64,000 nucleotides of DNA from Ustilago trichophora. Taxonomy: Eukaryota > Basidiomycota > Ustilaginomycetes > Ustilaginales > Ustilaginaceae. Each line of letters opens with the position of its first letter. Position 1 is the stretch's first letter. The notes under the pieces were generated by a model. It searched no databases. It was not told where the DNA came from and saw only the letters and a program-made list of their open reading frames with translations. Location of the stretch: the NCBI GenBank assembly GCA_900323505.1, contig OOIN01000014.1, positions 434,001-498,000 of the forward strand. Direction: 5' to 3'. Position numbers and translations under genes: made by a program. Below are positions 31,601 through 39,876 of the stretch, one piece after another.

Positions 31601-32896
31601 CGCAGCGCTGAGCTGATCCTCAGAGAAGGCTTTGGCGGGCAACAAGATTCGGTGCAAGGCGATCACAGCGACGCCAGAGCGCTTCGTAAGATACTGGAAG
31701 CCGAGTCCAAGAGCCCTATCGTTCACCTTCGCTTCAGCGTCTGTCGCGTATCCGAGGATCCAAGCCTGGCACCGCGTCTTATCGTGATTCGTGCCAACGG
31801 ACTGACCACGGTCTGGACGCTCCAAAAGACGCTCGAGATGTGGCTGATGGAACGCACCAGCACGCACAAGCTTGAGGAGCTTAGTGATATCCGAGCGACT
31901 CACCTTCTCGACGTCAGTGGTCGGACTCGTCATGCCCTGCCCAATGACCTACAGCAGGCTTTGCGTGAGCAGGAGTATGGGCTGACGGGTTCCATGTCAG
32001 AAGCTTCTGTCCCGCCAGCCGATGTCATGGTGGGCTTCACAGATCGACAGATCACCCTGCGATACGGTGTGACTGGATCTATTGTTGCACGTACGGAGAT
32101 CGGAGAGCGAGTCTTGGGTTGCAAAGTCATCGAGCGACACCAAGACAAGGTTGCCTCGGTCGTGACATCGTCGAGCATCCGACTGTACAGCTTACCCAAG
32201 CTAGACCCAATCATTCGGCTGCAGCGACACCATCGTGAGGTAGGTGAGGCGCAGGGAGTGAGGCCTTCGATCTGCTTTGATCCCAACGGAGACTTTATCG
32301 AAGTTTGCAGCAGCCTCGACGTGCGGCTATGGACCATGTTTGCTTCTCTACGCAGACCGGGTCAGCCAAACTTGACACTATTCAACGCATCCCTGTGTCA
32401 TTCGATGCCTGTGCATCCAGGTGCAGTAGGTTCAGCAGCCGGTGTTGCAACAAGCATCGCAGGATGGTTTGGAACCAAAACAACGGGTGTGCTTTCAGTT
32501 GGAGCGCAGATGGATGCGGCGCTGGCAGGGCCGAAACGACCAGAACCACCCAAGTTGGGAGAAGCGTTGCCGCCGCGTGACTATCGCCCACCTGTGGCTC
32601 CGCAGGCTGAAGCTGCACGAGAGAAGACAGGCGATGGCAGCACCGCAACCGGACCGAGTCTGACGGCAGCACGACGAGATGCGAGCAAGGCCAAGGCGGT
32701 AGCAGCTTCTGCGGATTCAGCATGGGCGCAAGGGTATCAAAACATTGATCTTCTCAAAGCACGCGGAGCCATGATGAGTGGTATTGAAGATGGGCTGACT
32801 TCACTGGAACGGGGAGCGAGTAACTTTTTGAAGAGCACAAGGGAAGCAGCCATCAAAGGTGCTGCCAAGGACAAGCTCAACAAGATGTTCTTCTAG
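28694..32896 (+). CDS. SRO7: Lgl/Sro7/tomosyn family exocytosis regulator
   Basis: Intron-free, 1400 residues. The N-terminal half carries degenerate WD40 repeats (VTAMAFEPVQGFLAVGTTLG, LAFKSDTALLICIDDKDNIS, WRPDGEAFAMGHEDGCISFW), and a second set lies between about 620 and 1210. The family has two seven-bladed propellers. A Pro/Gly-rich disordered loop lies at about 855-915. The last 60 residues (AWAQGYQNIDLLKARGAMMS, then LTSLERGASNFLKSTREAA) have the heptad pattern of an R-SNARE motif, as in tomosyn, without a membrane anchor. Family role: Sro7 and Lgl bind plasma-membrane t-SNAREs and Rab Sec4 and act in polarised exocytosis with the exocyst. The length exceeds yeast Sro7 (about 1030) because of loops. 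Confidence 0.9.
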   Translation: MPSSWIKSLRDKAAQAGGSKVPEHLFHTDWSRSLANAHLSSAGTFNEGLLEGLALPGEVTAMAFEPVQGFLAVGTTLGTIHLFGSPAVQLSFSLRPAHKVNHLAFKSDTALLICIDDKDNISIYDLSRPDPQIRAAHGSSTNQYRPSTASTGHSITGPPHPDTPQRVGIHTVRNKVICIEVSSAHSHMFLGLRDGTVDTFDLETMSHSPYRVPNLWWEEEEILRKSGVPDAPNRRHVPLIIDIKTHPKDINQLLLAYEGGAILLDVRERSVLKTFQLRLLPGALGAGGNPELIWTERASPATCIAWRPDGEAFAMGHEDGCISFWHVRDDDKPIMVRTLETLDVEKPVTDPALMEIPRPPKEPIFKLAWSGFPEKSWMDVASESAASWQSQQRQPRTSQPTSEPVKGTVLTVLGGAKAGIDPPGLFCASLPPYMATLSLWGSGTAEANHKQRVAMHDSLVPTFEVVYPTSSVVEDFILLPRSSPHYSGSYDPSAVVMLLAADPALPTLPPPAAARGLACFAFPPKSPAATSVHSPPPPGQQHAGYSGTGISSAPYPLSPQKELHLPLPLTLAGGGAILGAKLETLTPHAYRKLVGPLDVTGFNQKQEQEAAASALRSSHNDSKPPLELAGGKASACLSGEGTDGIPELLRSATFRVLLTWHLDGTVRFYDASPHLLLMGQVDEEDLRHQFALPRVWLQNGFPSPLPHLTIDVRNVLHSPSMMGHPSFDRARGRARVQDVQFASEVLETTIVLSTGQLVHWRFGFAQLSETGAIQEEVEEEIAQEESEQPNLMIPPVTSPRDAARSSVSLPSSHSEHTVGTSRRLDDEMSKAMQELGVEGDDGNVAATHQTGVPPSRPRRDPKRLSVFNTPGNHHAGPTPMQPPPGALYGSAPPPGPSFAPPQGHAGMPPSGMHEHDEIVLLHHLADPRYDGFKPNVMLDPMRGEVSAFASSDIGFMAIACGTALAVMDFRSAELILREGFGGQQDSVQGDHSDARALRKILEAESKSPIVHLRFSVCRVSEDPSLAPRLIVIRANGLTTVWTLQKTLEMWLMERTSTHKLEELSDIRATHLLDVSGRTRHALPNDLQQALREQEYGLTGSMSEASVPPADVMVGFTDRQITLRYGVTGSIVARTEIGERVLGCKVIERHQDKVASVVTSSSIRLYSLPKLDPIIRLQRHHREVGEAQGVRPSICFDPNGDFIEVCSSLDVRLWTMFASLRRPGQPNLTLFNASLCHSMPVHPGAVGSAAGVATSIAGWFGTKTTGVLSVGAQMDAALAGPKRPEPPKLGEALPPRDYRPPVAPQAEAAREKTGDGSTATGPSLTAARRDASKAKAVAASADSAWAQGYQNIDLLKARGAMMSGIEDGLTSLERGASNFLKSTREAAIKGAAKDKLNKMFF

Positions 32897-33979
32897 ACAC
32901 CCACGCTCACTGCAGTCTCACTTTGTTTGCTCTTGCTCATTGCGTTTGATGTTAGCCTTGGAGCGATTAGGTTGTTGATCCGTCTTGCAGTGACAGAGTT
33001 AGTTGGTTACTCTTGATGAGCGCAATCTGATAACTTTGAGTCAAGTATGGGCTTAAGGATGATCTTGCTGTGCCATCTTGGTAACAGACTGGAGCGTATC
33101 AGACAGAGTGTGGGGGAGAACGTGGTCACCCTAGCGAGGCTTTCTGGGTTTGGAGGTCCAACAACGTGTCAGCTTTGGCGGCCAAAGTGCGGCAATAATC
33201 AAATTCATTTCATTTTTTTTAACCACAGCAAATCCCACCCTTTGGAACAGCTTACAAGTTGCCGACGATCAATACAAAATACAGTACAGTATTTAGCGCC
33301 TGTCTGCATCCTTCAGTCACTTCCTCCTTTTTTTTGCTTTCTTTTTTTCTTTCTTTTTTTTTTTTTTTTTCCTGTGGCTGTCCGTAATCCTACGGCACAT
33401 CTTGCCTGTGCCTGTGTACTGTACCACTCCCCAGCTGGTGTGTGTGTCGGATGTCAATCCAGGACCCTCGATTTTTCCTTTTTTTTTTGTTTTGCTTAGG
33501 GAGGCTATAAGCGAGCATGCGAATTGAGCCCAAAAAGCAAAGAAGAAAAGACAGACACTCTGCACTTGATCGTGTTTCTTTGAGTTCACCCCAACATCAA
33601 GCCACCTTTTCGCACGCTCTTCGGCTTCATCCGTCATTGTTTGCTGAGACAGTCACCCTGCACCCTCACCCTCAGCTCAGCCTCAGCCTCACCCTCATCC
33701 TCACACCCTCACCCTATCTGGCTCCGACTCGCATTCTCCGCTCCTTCGTGTTTGTTTCGATCCGGCGACCGACATCTTTCATTAATACTTTCAGTGCAAA
33801 GGATACATCATTACGCTCTTCATACGACTCAATGGGGCACGCTTCGCCATCTCCTAGCTTCTCTTCACACCGCCACCAACAAAGCCCGTAACGTATCACG
33901 GTGCATTCATCTGGGAGACCACTTCAGCACACTGGCCATCATATCATCGACATCCAGCGCGTAGCGCGACTCATCCAAG
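32897..33979. other. Intergenic region between SRO7-like and SPX-RING genes
   Basis: No supportable gene. It contains ACAGT/ACTGT-type motifs at 33281-33290 and 33416-33424, a long T-rich tract around 33327-33371, a second T run at about 33474-33490, and CTCACC repeats at about 33655-33715 that probably belong to the SPX-RING leader. Confidence 0.5.
33327..33371. repeat. T-rich low-complexity tract
   Basis: Nearly pure T with a few C and G, about 0.6 kb upstream of the SPX-RING start codon. It may act as a nucleosome-excluding promoter element. Confidence 0.8.
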
Positions 33980-36352
33980 ATGAAGTTCGGCAAGACATAT
34001 ATGGAGACCATGGCCGACCCTTCCTTCCCCGAGGAGTGGAGGAATGGTGCCTTGGAGTATAAGCATCTCAAAAAGCTCATCAATGGTGTCGTTGTTGAGC
34101 TCGAATCCATCGGTCTCGGTGCTGACGTGCTCCGAGAGCTGCTCATCCGTCCAGAGGATGAAGCCAATGCTAGCCCACATGATTCGCCAAAGCACAAGAC
34201 CAAGCCGCTTCCAAGCAACCTAGACGATCTCGAATCGGCAATCGCAGACGACTCTGGCAACAGCTCGGAGCAGGACGACGACGATGGCGCTGTCAAAGAA
34301 CTCACACCCGCTGGAAAGTGGGTCAGTGACTTTTCTGTCGACATGATTCGCAGAGTCTCTTCGCCTGGCAGGTCACCCCTAACCGGCGAGGGAGACGCTA
34401 TCCAGGACTCCCAAACGACCGATGCTTCAGCAAGCTCCTCTCGCGCGAATGAAACGGCCAAATCGCCACCTCGATCTCACAGCCTCGCTGTGCCCACCTC
34501 ACCCAAGCCGCGCAGCTACAGCCATGGTGTGCAAGAGCTCAGCTCCTCACTCGATGACGCACACCTGTCATCAGATTCACGCGGCAGAGCTTCTTTCACA
34601 ATGGGATCGGTGCCTGACTCAACAAAGTGGGCGGGTCTCGGTCGCAAGGACCTTGCTGCCATGGGATTGAGCAAGAACTCGACCTTCAACGGTGCAGCTG
34701 GTGTGAGTCGCTCTCACGACCCAAGTCCAGGTCGTCACGACTGGAGCGCCAGCAAGTGGAGAGAAGAGGCAAAATTGGATTGGGATCCCAGCTCCAATCC
34801 TGTCAAGAACGGACGACCATCTCTAGCACCGCAACCTGCTCAGCGCGCTGAACGCAGTTCAAGTCCAGCCAAGCATCGTTGGGTTGAAGGCAAGTTTGGT
34901 CGACGTGCACGAGCCGAATATGAGTTCGGCGGTACCCCAGATCACCCGGTCCCTCGCATTCGACTTTACATCGAGTCTCCGCTCCCCTCCGAAGACGAAG
35001 CAGAAGAAGAGAGCGCCCACGAAGATGCCGGCAGCCTCTCGGATGACGCCAGCAGCCGCAAGAGCATTGAAGAGCAGATCATCGAGCTCCCCGCTACCCC
35101 GACTAGACGCTTCTCAACCATTCCCGAAGATGGACCCGAAGGCGAAACCCGCGAGCAGAAAGTCAAACGTCAGAGTGAGATCCGCAGAAAACGCGGCACT
35201 CGATCTCGTGAGATCGTCATTCCTTTGACTGCAGACACGCAGTTCCTCGACACGCTGACGCACGCGCTGCAAAACCTGTCCAACATCCAATCTCATCAAC
35301 GCGACAACTTTGTACTCGAGACCGAGTCGCTGTGCTCGAGCATTGCACGCGCCTCGAGCCCCTTTGCTTCCAAGAACGACCTCTACGTGTGGAGAGAGAT
35401 CTTCGGCCTCTGGGTTGACATGCAGGTGTTTGAAAGCCAACGCGAAAAAGATCGCGGCGAGCTAAGCATCGACGAAAGCGAAGCTCGACTCAAGCGATTT
35501 GCCGTCGAGCTTGCCAAACGCGGCTGGATTCACGACCCCAACGCACCTGCACCGACTTCGAGTAAGAAGGGTCGACTGGTTAAGCTCAAGCTCGGATCGG
35601 GACCCAGCAGTCAGGGCCTCAACAATCAAGCCAGTGCTACGGCTATCGAAGATTTCTTGCGTCTCAACTTTGCTCTGCTGGATGTCAAGAAATTCCAGCG
35701 AGTCAATGTGGAGGCTGCCCGAAAGATCCTCAAGAAGCATGATAAGCGTACTGCTCTCACTGCCAGCAACGATTTGCGAGCGTTTATGGCGCAACAGGAG
35801 GCAGCAAGACGTGCCATGGGTATCAACCCTATCGGCTCGGGCGGTGTCATCAATCTCCCCGCATCTGCGTTCCAACCTAGCGATCTGCCGAATGGTAACT
35901 CGACTGCCCTCGTCTCTTCGGCCGCCCACCCATCGTTGGCTGCGCTGCTCCCGTCGGCTACCACGGGCATCCTGTCCGAATCGCTCCCGCACATTCTCCT
36001 TTCGCTTGTCACCACGACCCTCCTTCCCATTCTGCCGTCGGTGGACGACTACAGCTGCGCTATCTGTACCTCGGTCGCATGGAGACCCGTCCGACTCGAC
36101 TGCTCCCATCTTTTCTGCCTCAGATGTCTGGTCAAGCTCCAGAAACAGGGCAAAGACGACTGCCCGCTCTGCAGAGCTCCTGGCGCCGTCAAGACCGCCG
36201 ACCGTCGCAACATGGACGAGGAGGCCGACAAGTATCTCCAAACATGGTTCCCTCGTGAAGTCAAGGAAAAGAGCAAGGAGAACGAGAAAGATCGTCGACA
36301 GGAGGATCTTGAAGCTCTGGGCTTGCGGGAAGAGAAGTGCGTTGTCATGTGA
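33980..36352 (+). CDS. SPX-RING E3 ubiquitin ligase (phosphate/polyphosphate signalling; Pqr1/NLA-like)
   Basis: Intron-free, 790 residues. It starts directly with the SPX opening MKFGKTYMETMADPSFPEEW followed by YKHLKKLI. The remaining SPX helices appear only at about 440-600, including the basic helix ARKILKKHDKRT that in SPX domains binds inositol pyrophosphates. The domain is thus split by about 330 disordered, Ser/Pro-rich residues. A C3HC4 RING follows at about 693-732 (CAIC, CSHLFCLRC, CPLCR), then a charged coiled-coil-like tail ending in CVVM. The last four residues resemble a CaaX prenylation box, though Val-Val-Met is only suggestive. Family knowledge: fission yeast Pqr1 and plant NLA share this SPX-RING layout and ubiquitinate phosphate transport or polyphosphate machinery. 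AATAAA lies 18 bp past the stop (36370-36375). Confidence 0.85.
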   Translation: MKFGKTYMETMADPSFPEEWRNGALEYKHLKKLINGVVVELESIGLGADVLRELLIRPEDEANASPHDSPKHKTKPLPSNLDDLESAIADDSGNSSEQDDDDGAVKELTPAGKWVSDFSVDMIRRVSSPGRSPLTGEGDAIQDSQTTDASASSSRANETAKSPPRSHSLAVPTSPKPRSYSHGVQELSSSLDDAHLSSDSRGRASFTMGSVPDSTKWAGLGRKDLAAMGLSKNSTFNGAAGVSRSHDPSPGRHDWSASKWREEAKLDWDPSSNPVKNGRPSLAPQPAQRAERSSSPAKHRWVEGKFGRRARAEYEFGGTPDHPVPRIRLYIESPLPSEDEAEEESAHEDAGSLSDDASSRKSIEEQIIELPATPTRRFSTIPEDGPEGETREQKVKRQSEIRRKRGTRSREIVIPLTADTQFLDTLTHALQNLSNIQSHQRDNFVLETESLCSSIARASSPFASKNDLYVWREIFGLWVDMQVFESQREKDRGELSIDESEARLKRFAVELAKRGWIHDPNAPAPTSSKKGRLVKLKLGSGPSSQGLNNQASATAIEDFLRLNFALLDVKKFQRVNVEAARKILKKHDKRTALTASNDLRAFMAQQEAARRAMGINPIGSGGVINLPASAFQPSDLPNGNSTALVSSAAHPSLAALLPSATTGILSESLPHILLSLVTTTLLPILPSVDDYSCAICTSVAWRPVRLDCSHLFCLRCLVKLQKQGKDDCPLCRAPGAVKTADRRNMDEEADKYLQTWFPREVKEKSKENEKDRRQEDLEALGLREEKCVVM

Positions 36353-36650
36353 TGCAGTCCTCTTCGCTCAATAAATACCGCAAGTTGGACAGCCTCACTT
36401 CGTGTCAAGCTTCGAACCTAGATTGAATCATCATAAAGTGAACCTTGCACAAAGATTCGCCATCACTTACTATCATCATACTCATATCTATCTTCTCGCA
36501 TGTAATGGTCCGACTAGATCTAGTCGCAGCAAATCTCAAAAGGTGCTCTGTTGTATCTGCTACTCGGAAGGCTCGATTCGATGTGCGAGCTCGACCGTGA
36601 GGTATCTCGCTTTTTTGCGAATTATAGTGTGTCATACTTGCTAGCTCACT

Positions 36651-36768
36651 ATCTGCGGCCATAGAACCTTGAAAGCACCGCATCCCGTCCGATCTGCGAA
36701 GTTAAGCAAGGTATCGCCTAGTCAGTACTGCGGTGGGGGACCACGCGGGAATCCTAGGTGCTGCAGTT
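36651..36768 (+). rRNA. 5S ribosomal RNA (dispersed single copy)
   Basis: A 118-nt sequence with the 5S layout: start ATCTGCGGCCATAG, the internal promoter elements box A (GAAGTTAAGCAAGG, 36698-36711) and box C (AGTACTGCGGTGGGGGACCA, about 36724-36743), and 3' end GGTGCTGCAGT. Helix I is confirmed by pairing CTGCGGC (36653-36659) with GCTGCAG (36760-36766). It is followed at once by TTCTTTTCTTTTTTTT, a Pol III terminator. It stands alone between two Pol II genes, so 5S is not confined to the rDNA unit in this genome. The ends may be off by one or two bases. Confidence 0.93.
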
Positions 36769-36799
36769 CTTTTCTTTTTTTTCATTTTCTTTTTTTTGG
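36769..36799 (+). terminator. Pol III terminator of the 5S gene
   Basis: Several T runs of four or more directly after the 5S 3' end (TTCTTTTCTTTTTTTT and onward), which is the signal at which RNA polymerase III stops. Confidence 0.8.
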
Positions 36800-36975
36800 G
36801 TTTTTGCTCCAACTCGGCAATTGAGCTGCAATAAGGGTCCATAGCACGTGACTCAAAAATTTCGAAATTGCCTCCTGCACCTACTTCTTCCGGCTCCTTA
36901 CTTCTTTACCCCACGCCATCCTATTCTGGCTTCCTGTTCTGGATTAGCATCACAGCGTTCCCGTTGCTGTATGAG

Positions 36976-39402
36976 ATGACCATGACAAGCAGCAATACCC
37001 CAAATCTTCCCCCATCAATCGCGGAGGGACAGCCAACGCAGCTTCGCACCGCTCCTTCTTACGCTGGACGGTGGACAAAGCTCAACCCCACCCTCACACC
37101 ATGGATCCTCTCCCACCTCTCCGATATGGGCTTCAACCAGATGACTCCCGTCCAAGCTTCGACCATACCGCTGTTTCTTTCGCACAAGGATGTTATTGTA
37201 GAGGCGGTGACAGGGTCAGGTAAGACGCTGGCTTTCGTGCTTCCAGTACTGGAGATGCTGCTAAGACGGACGAACAAGTTGAAGAAGGACGAGGTGGGAG
37301 CTTTAATCGTCTCACCTACGAGGGAGTTGGCCGAACAGATTTACAAGGTTGTCATGACGTTCTTGGATGCTCAGTCCCAAGCAGAGGCTTTGGCTGAGGA
37401 TCATGGCGAGCAAGAACAAGGAGAAGAATCATCCAGCGAAGACGACAGCGATTCCGACTCCGATGTTGCCACCCGTAAAAGCAAGAAGCAAAAGCTTTCC
37501 GTCCAAACTCCGCGCAAGATCGCCCGCATCTCAGGTGCCCAACTCGTTGTAGGAGGATCGAAAAGTACACCTCTAGACGACTACCGAACGTTCCGCGATT
37601 CTGGCCCCGACATTCTCATCGGCACTCCAGGTCGACTTGAAGAGCTTTTAATCAAAAAGGGGGTCAAAAAATCCGAACTCGACGTTCTCATCCTCGACGA
37701 AGCCGATCGACTGCTTGACTTGGGATTCACAGAAAACCTGCATCGCATCCTCTCCTTACTCCCCAAACAACGTCGTACGGGTCTATTCAGCGCCACGATG
37801 ACGGACGCACTTTCCGAGCTCGTCCGTATGGGTCTGCGAAATCCGGTTCGCGTTGTCGTCAAAGTCGAAAGCAAATCCAAAAATGCATCGGCTTCCGCCA
37901 CCACAAAGGACGAATCAAGACGTACACCAGCTACACTGCAAAACATGTACCAAATCTGTCGTCCCGAGAATAAGCTGGCTCAGCTGGTGCGCATCTTGCT
38001 CTTTGAAAGCAGCACAAAGGGTATGTCGGGAGGTGCACGAAAATTTATCGTCTACTTTAGCACCTGTGCACAGGTCAACTACTTTTATTCGGTATTCAGC
38101 CAGTTGCCTCTGTTTAAACAGGAGAGGTTCAAGTTGCATGCTCTGCACGGGAAACAGACGCCGGCCAAGAGGAAGAGCATGTTTGAGGGTTTCGTTGCGA
38201 GTACTTCCCTAGATGCGAATGCGGGTGGGAGTGGCAAGAAGGATGGTGGAGCAACGGTGCTTTTCTGCACAGATGTAGCAGCGAGAGGCTTGGATTTGCC
38301 AGATGTTGAGGTGGTGGTGCAGTACGATCCGCCTACAGATCCCAAGGTTTTCAGCCACAGATGTGGAAGGACCGCCAGAGCGGGAAGGAGGGGTAGGGCC
38401 ATTGTGATGCTCCATTCGGGACGAGAGGAGGATTTTGTCAGTTACATGGGTGTCAAACGTATCCCGCTTGCACCGTACCCTTACCTTTCTTCCACTCTCG
38501 AAGGGATCACCGAACCAGCCGCACCCGAACCCTCGTCCAGCACCTCAGATAGCGAAACTGTAGGAGGAGATTCCGCCGCTCGAGAACTCGAATCCTCCAT
38601 TCGGACGCTCAACAAGACCGATCGCGAAGTCTACGATCTCTCGATGCGAGCCTACGTATCGTATATTCGGGCTTATTCCAAGCACGAAATGAGCTACATC
38701 TTTCGAACGTCCGATCTGGACCTAGCTGCAGTTGCACATGCCTTTGGTATGATTCGACTACCTGCCATGCCCGAGCTCAAAGCTAGGAAAGCCTCTGGGA
38801 TGGTGTATTCCGAAGAGGAGATGGATTTCTCTTCGATCCCGTTCAAAGATCGAATCAAGGAGCGGGCTCGATTGGCCAAGATTGAAGAGGATAGACTCGC
38901 CGCGTCTGCTGCTGCTGCTGCTGCGGAAGAGGCTGAGGAGGAAAGAAGCGATATTGATAGTGATGACAGTGATGATAGCAGTACATTTGGCGATTCGAAA
39001 AGCAAACAGAAGAAAAAAAGACGGTTGCGAGATGCAAGTGCATGGTCAGAACAAAAGGAACGAAAACATCTTCGCTTAATCAAGCGTGAAAAACGTACGG
39101 CTAAACGCAAATTTGTACAAGCTCAACAACAAGTGCAACAACGAAAGCATAATGTTGAAGCACAGGCGAGAGTTGAAGCTGTACATTCTTGGCGAGGTCA
39201 AGGTGCATTACGCAAGCGAGAAGAGAAAGAGGAGGAGGAGGAGGAGGAGGAGGATTGGGATGAGGAGTATCGACAATTGAAACAGGAAAAGCGACGAGAG
39301 CGACGCGGTGGTCTAAAGAAGGATAATTTTGGATCTGATGATGATGGGTTTGATATTAAGGATGGTGGTGAAGATGATGAGGAACCATTTTTTGTCATTT
39401 AA
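36976..39402 (+). CDS. SPB4: SPB4 DEAD-box RNA helicase (60S ribosomal subunit assembly)
   Basis: Intron-free, about 808 residues from the ATG at 36976 (a second ATG two codons later is also possible). The frame is open further upstream but without an ATG. All DEAD-box motifs are present: Q motif region (MGFNQMTPVQASTIP), motif I VTGSGKT (Lys83), Ia SPTRELAEQ, GTPGR, DEAD at 241-244 (LDEADRLLDLGF), SATM, DVAARGLDLPDVEV and HRCGRTARAGRRG. The stretch YMGVKRIPL and the DUF4217-like region after the helicase core mark the Spb4/DDX55 branch. The C terminus is a long charged coiled coil with poly-Glu and poly-Ala. Family role: late nucleolar 25S rRNA remodelling. An acidic insert at about 140-170 separates motifs Ia and the GTPGR block. 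A 5S rRNA gene lies 207 bp upstream. Confidence 0.93.
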   Translation: MTMTSSNTPNLPPSIAEGQPTQLRTAPSYAGRWTKLNPTLTPWILSHLSDMGFNQMTPVQASTIPLFLSHKDVIVEAVTGSGKTLAFVLPVLEMLLRRTNKLKKDEVGALIVSPTRELAEQIYKVVMTFLDAQSQAEALAEDHGEQEQGEESSSEDDSDSDSDVATRKSKKQKLSVQTPRKIARISGAQLVVGGSKSTPLDDYRTFRDSGPDILIGTPGRLEELLIKKGVKKSELDVLILDEADRLLDLGFTENLHRILSLLPKQRRTGLFSATMTDALSELVRMGLRNPVRVVVKVESKSKNASASATTKDESRRTPATLQNMYQICRPENKLAQLVRILLFESSTKGMSGGARKFIVYFSTCAQVNYFYSVFSQLPLFKQERFKLHALHGKQTPAKRKSMFEGFVASTSLDANAGGSGKKDGGATVLFCTDVAARGLDLPDVEVVVQYDPPTDPKVFSHRCGRTARAGRRGRAIVMLHSGREEDFVSYMGVKRIPLAPYPYLSSTLEGITEPAAPEPSSSTSDSETVGGDSAARELESSIRTLNKTDREVYDLSMRAYVSYIRAYSKHEMSYIFRTSDLDLAAVAHAFGMIRLPAMPELKARKASGMVYSEEEMDFSSIPFKDRIKERARLAKIEEDRLAASAAAAAAEEAEEERSDIDSDDSDDSSTFGDSKSKQKKKRRLRDASAWSEQKERKHLRLIKREKRTAKRKFVQAQQQVQQRKHNVEAQARVEAVHSWRGQGALRKREEKEEEEEEEEDWDEEYRQLKQEKRRERRGGLKKDNFGSDDDGFDIKDGGEDDEEPFFVI

Positions 39403-39876
39403 AAATCGATTTTTCACTCCTTTTTTCACATTTGATACCGTATTCACAACTCAAACCTTCCATCACACCCACCACACGAAAACAACCATCTCTAGAATGA
39501 TTCTCTTCACACAGTACAGCACAAGCCCAAGCGTCTAATTTTCTCAACAAAAAAAAAACAAGTTGGTCCGTTTGGGGATGAAACAGCTAATATTACACTT
39601 GAAAGCACGGCTAGAAAGCGAGACTTGAGTAAATTTGTTTAAAAAAAAAGAAAGAAAGAAAAAAGAAAACACCTCGGCAGTGTACTGTACTGTGCCTTTG
39701 TACGTAAAGGCTGATGAGTGAGTTGACGAGGGACCCGTAATCAAAAGTATATATCAAAAAGACGAGAGGGGACAAAACATTGAGACTAGGACAGAGAGGG
39801 AGAGAGAGAGAGGGAGAGCAAGAGAAGGTCTAGGATAAGCTATAGGAGAAATTTAAAGTTGGGAGTAGTAGCAAGT
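39403..39876. other. Convergent intergenic region between SPB4 and histidine kinase
   Basis: The 3' flanks of two convergent genes. It contains poly-A/T runs, ACAGT/ACTGT motifs at 39511-39520 and 39681-39693, and a GA-rich tract at about 39790-39825. No gene is supportable. Confidence 0.6.
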
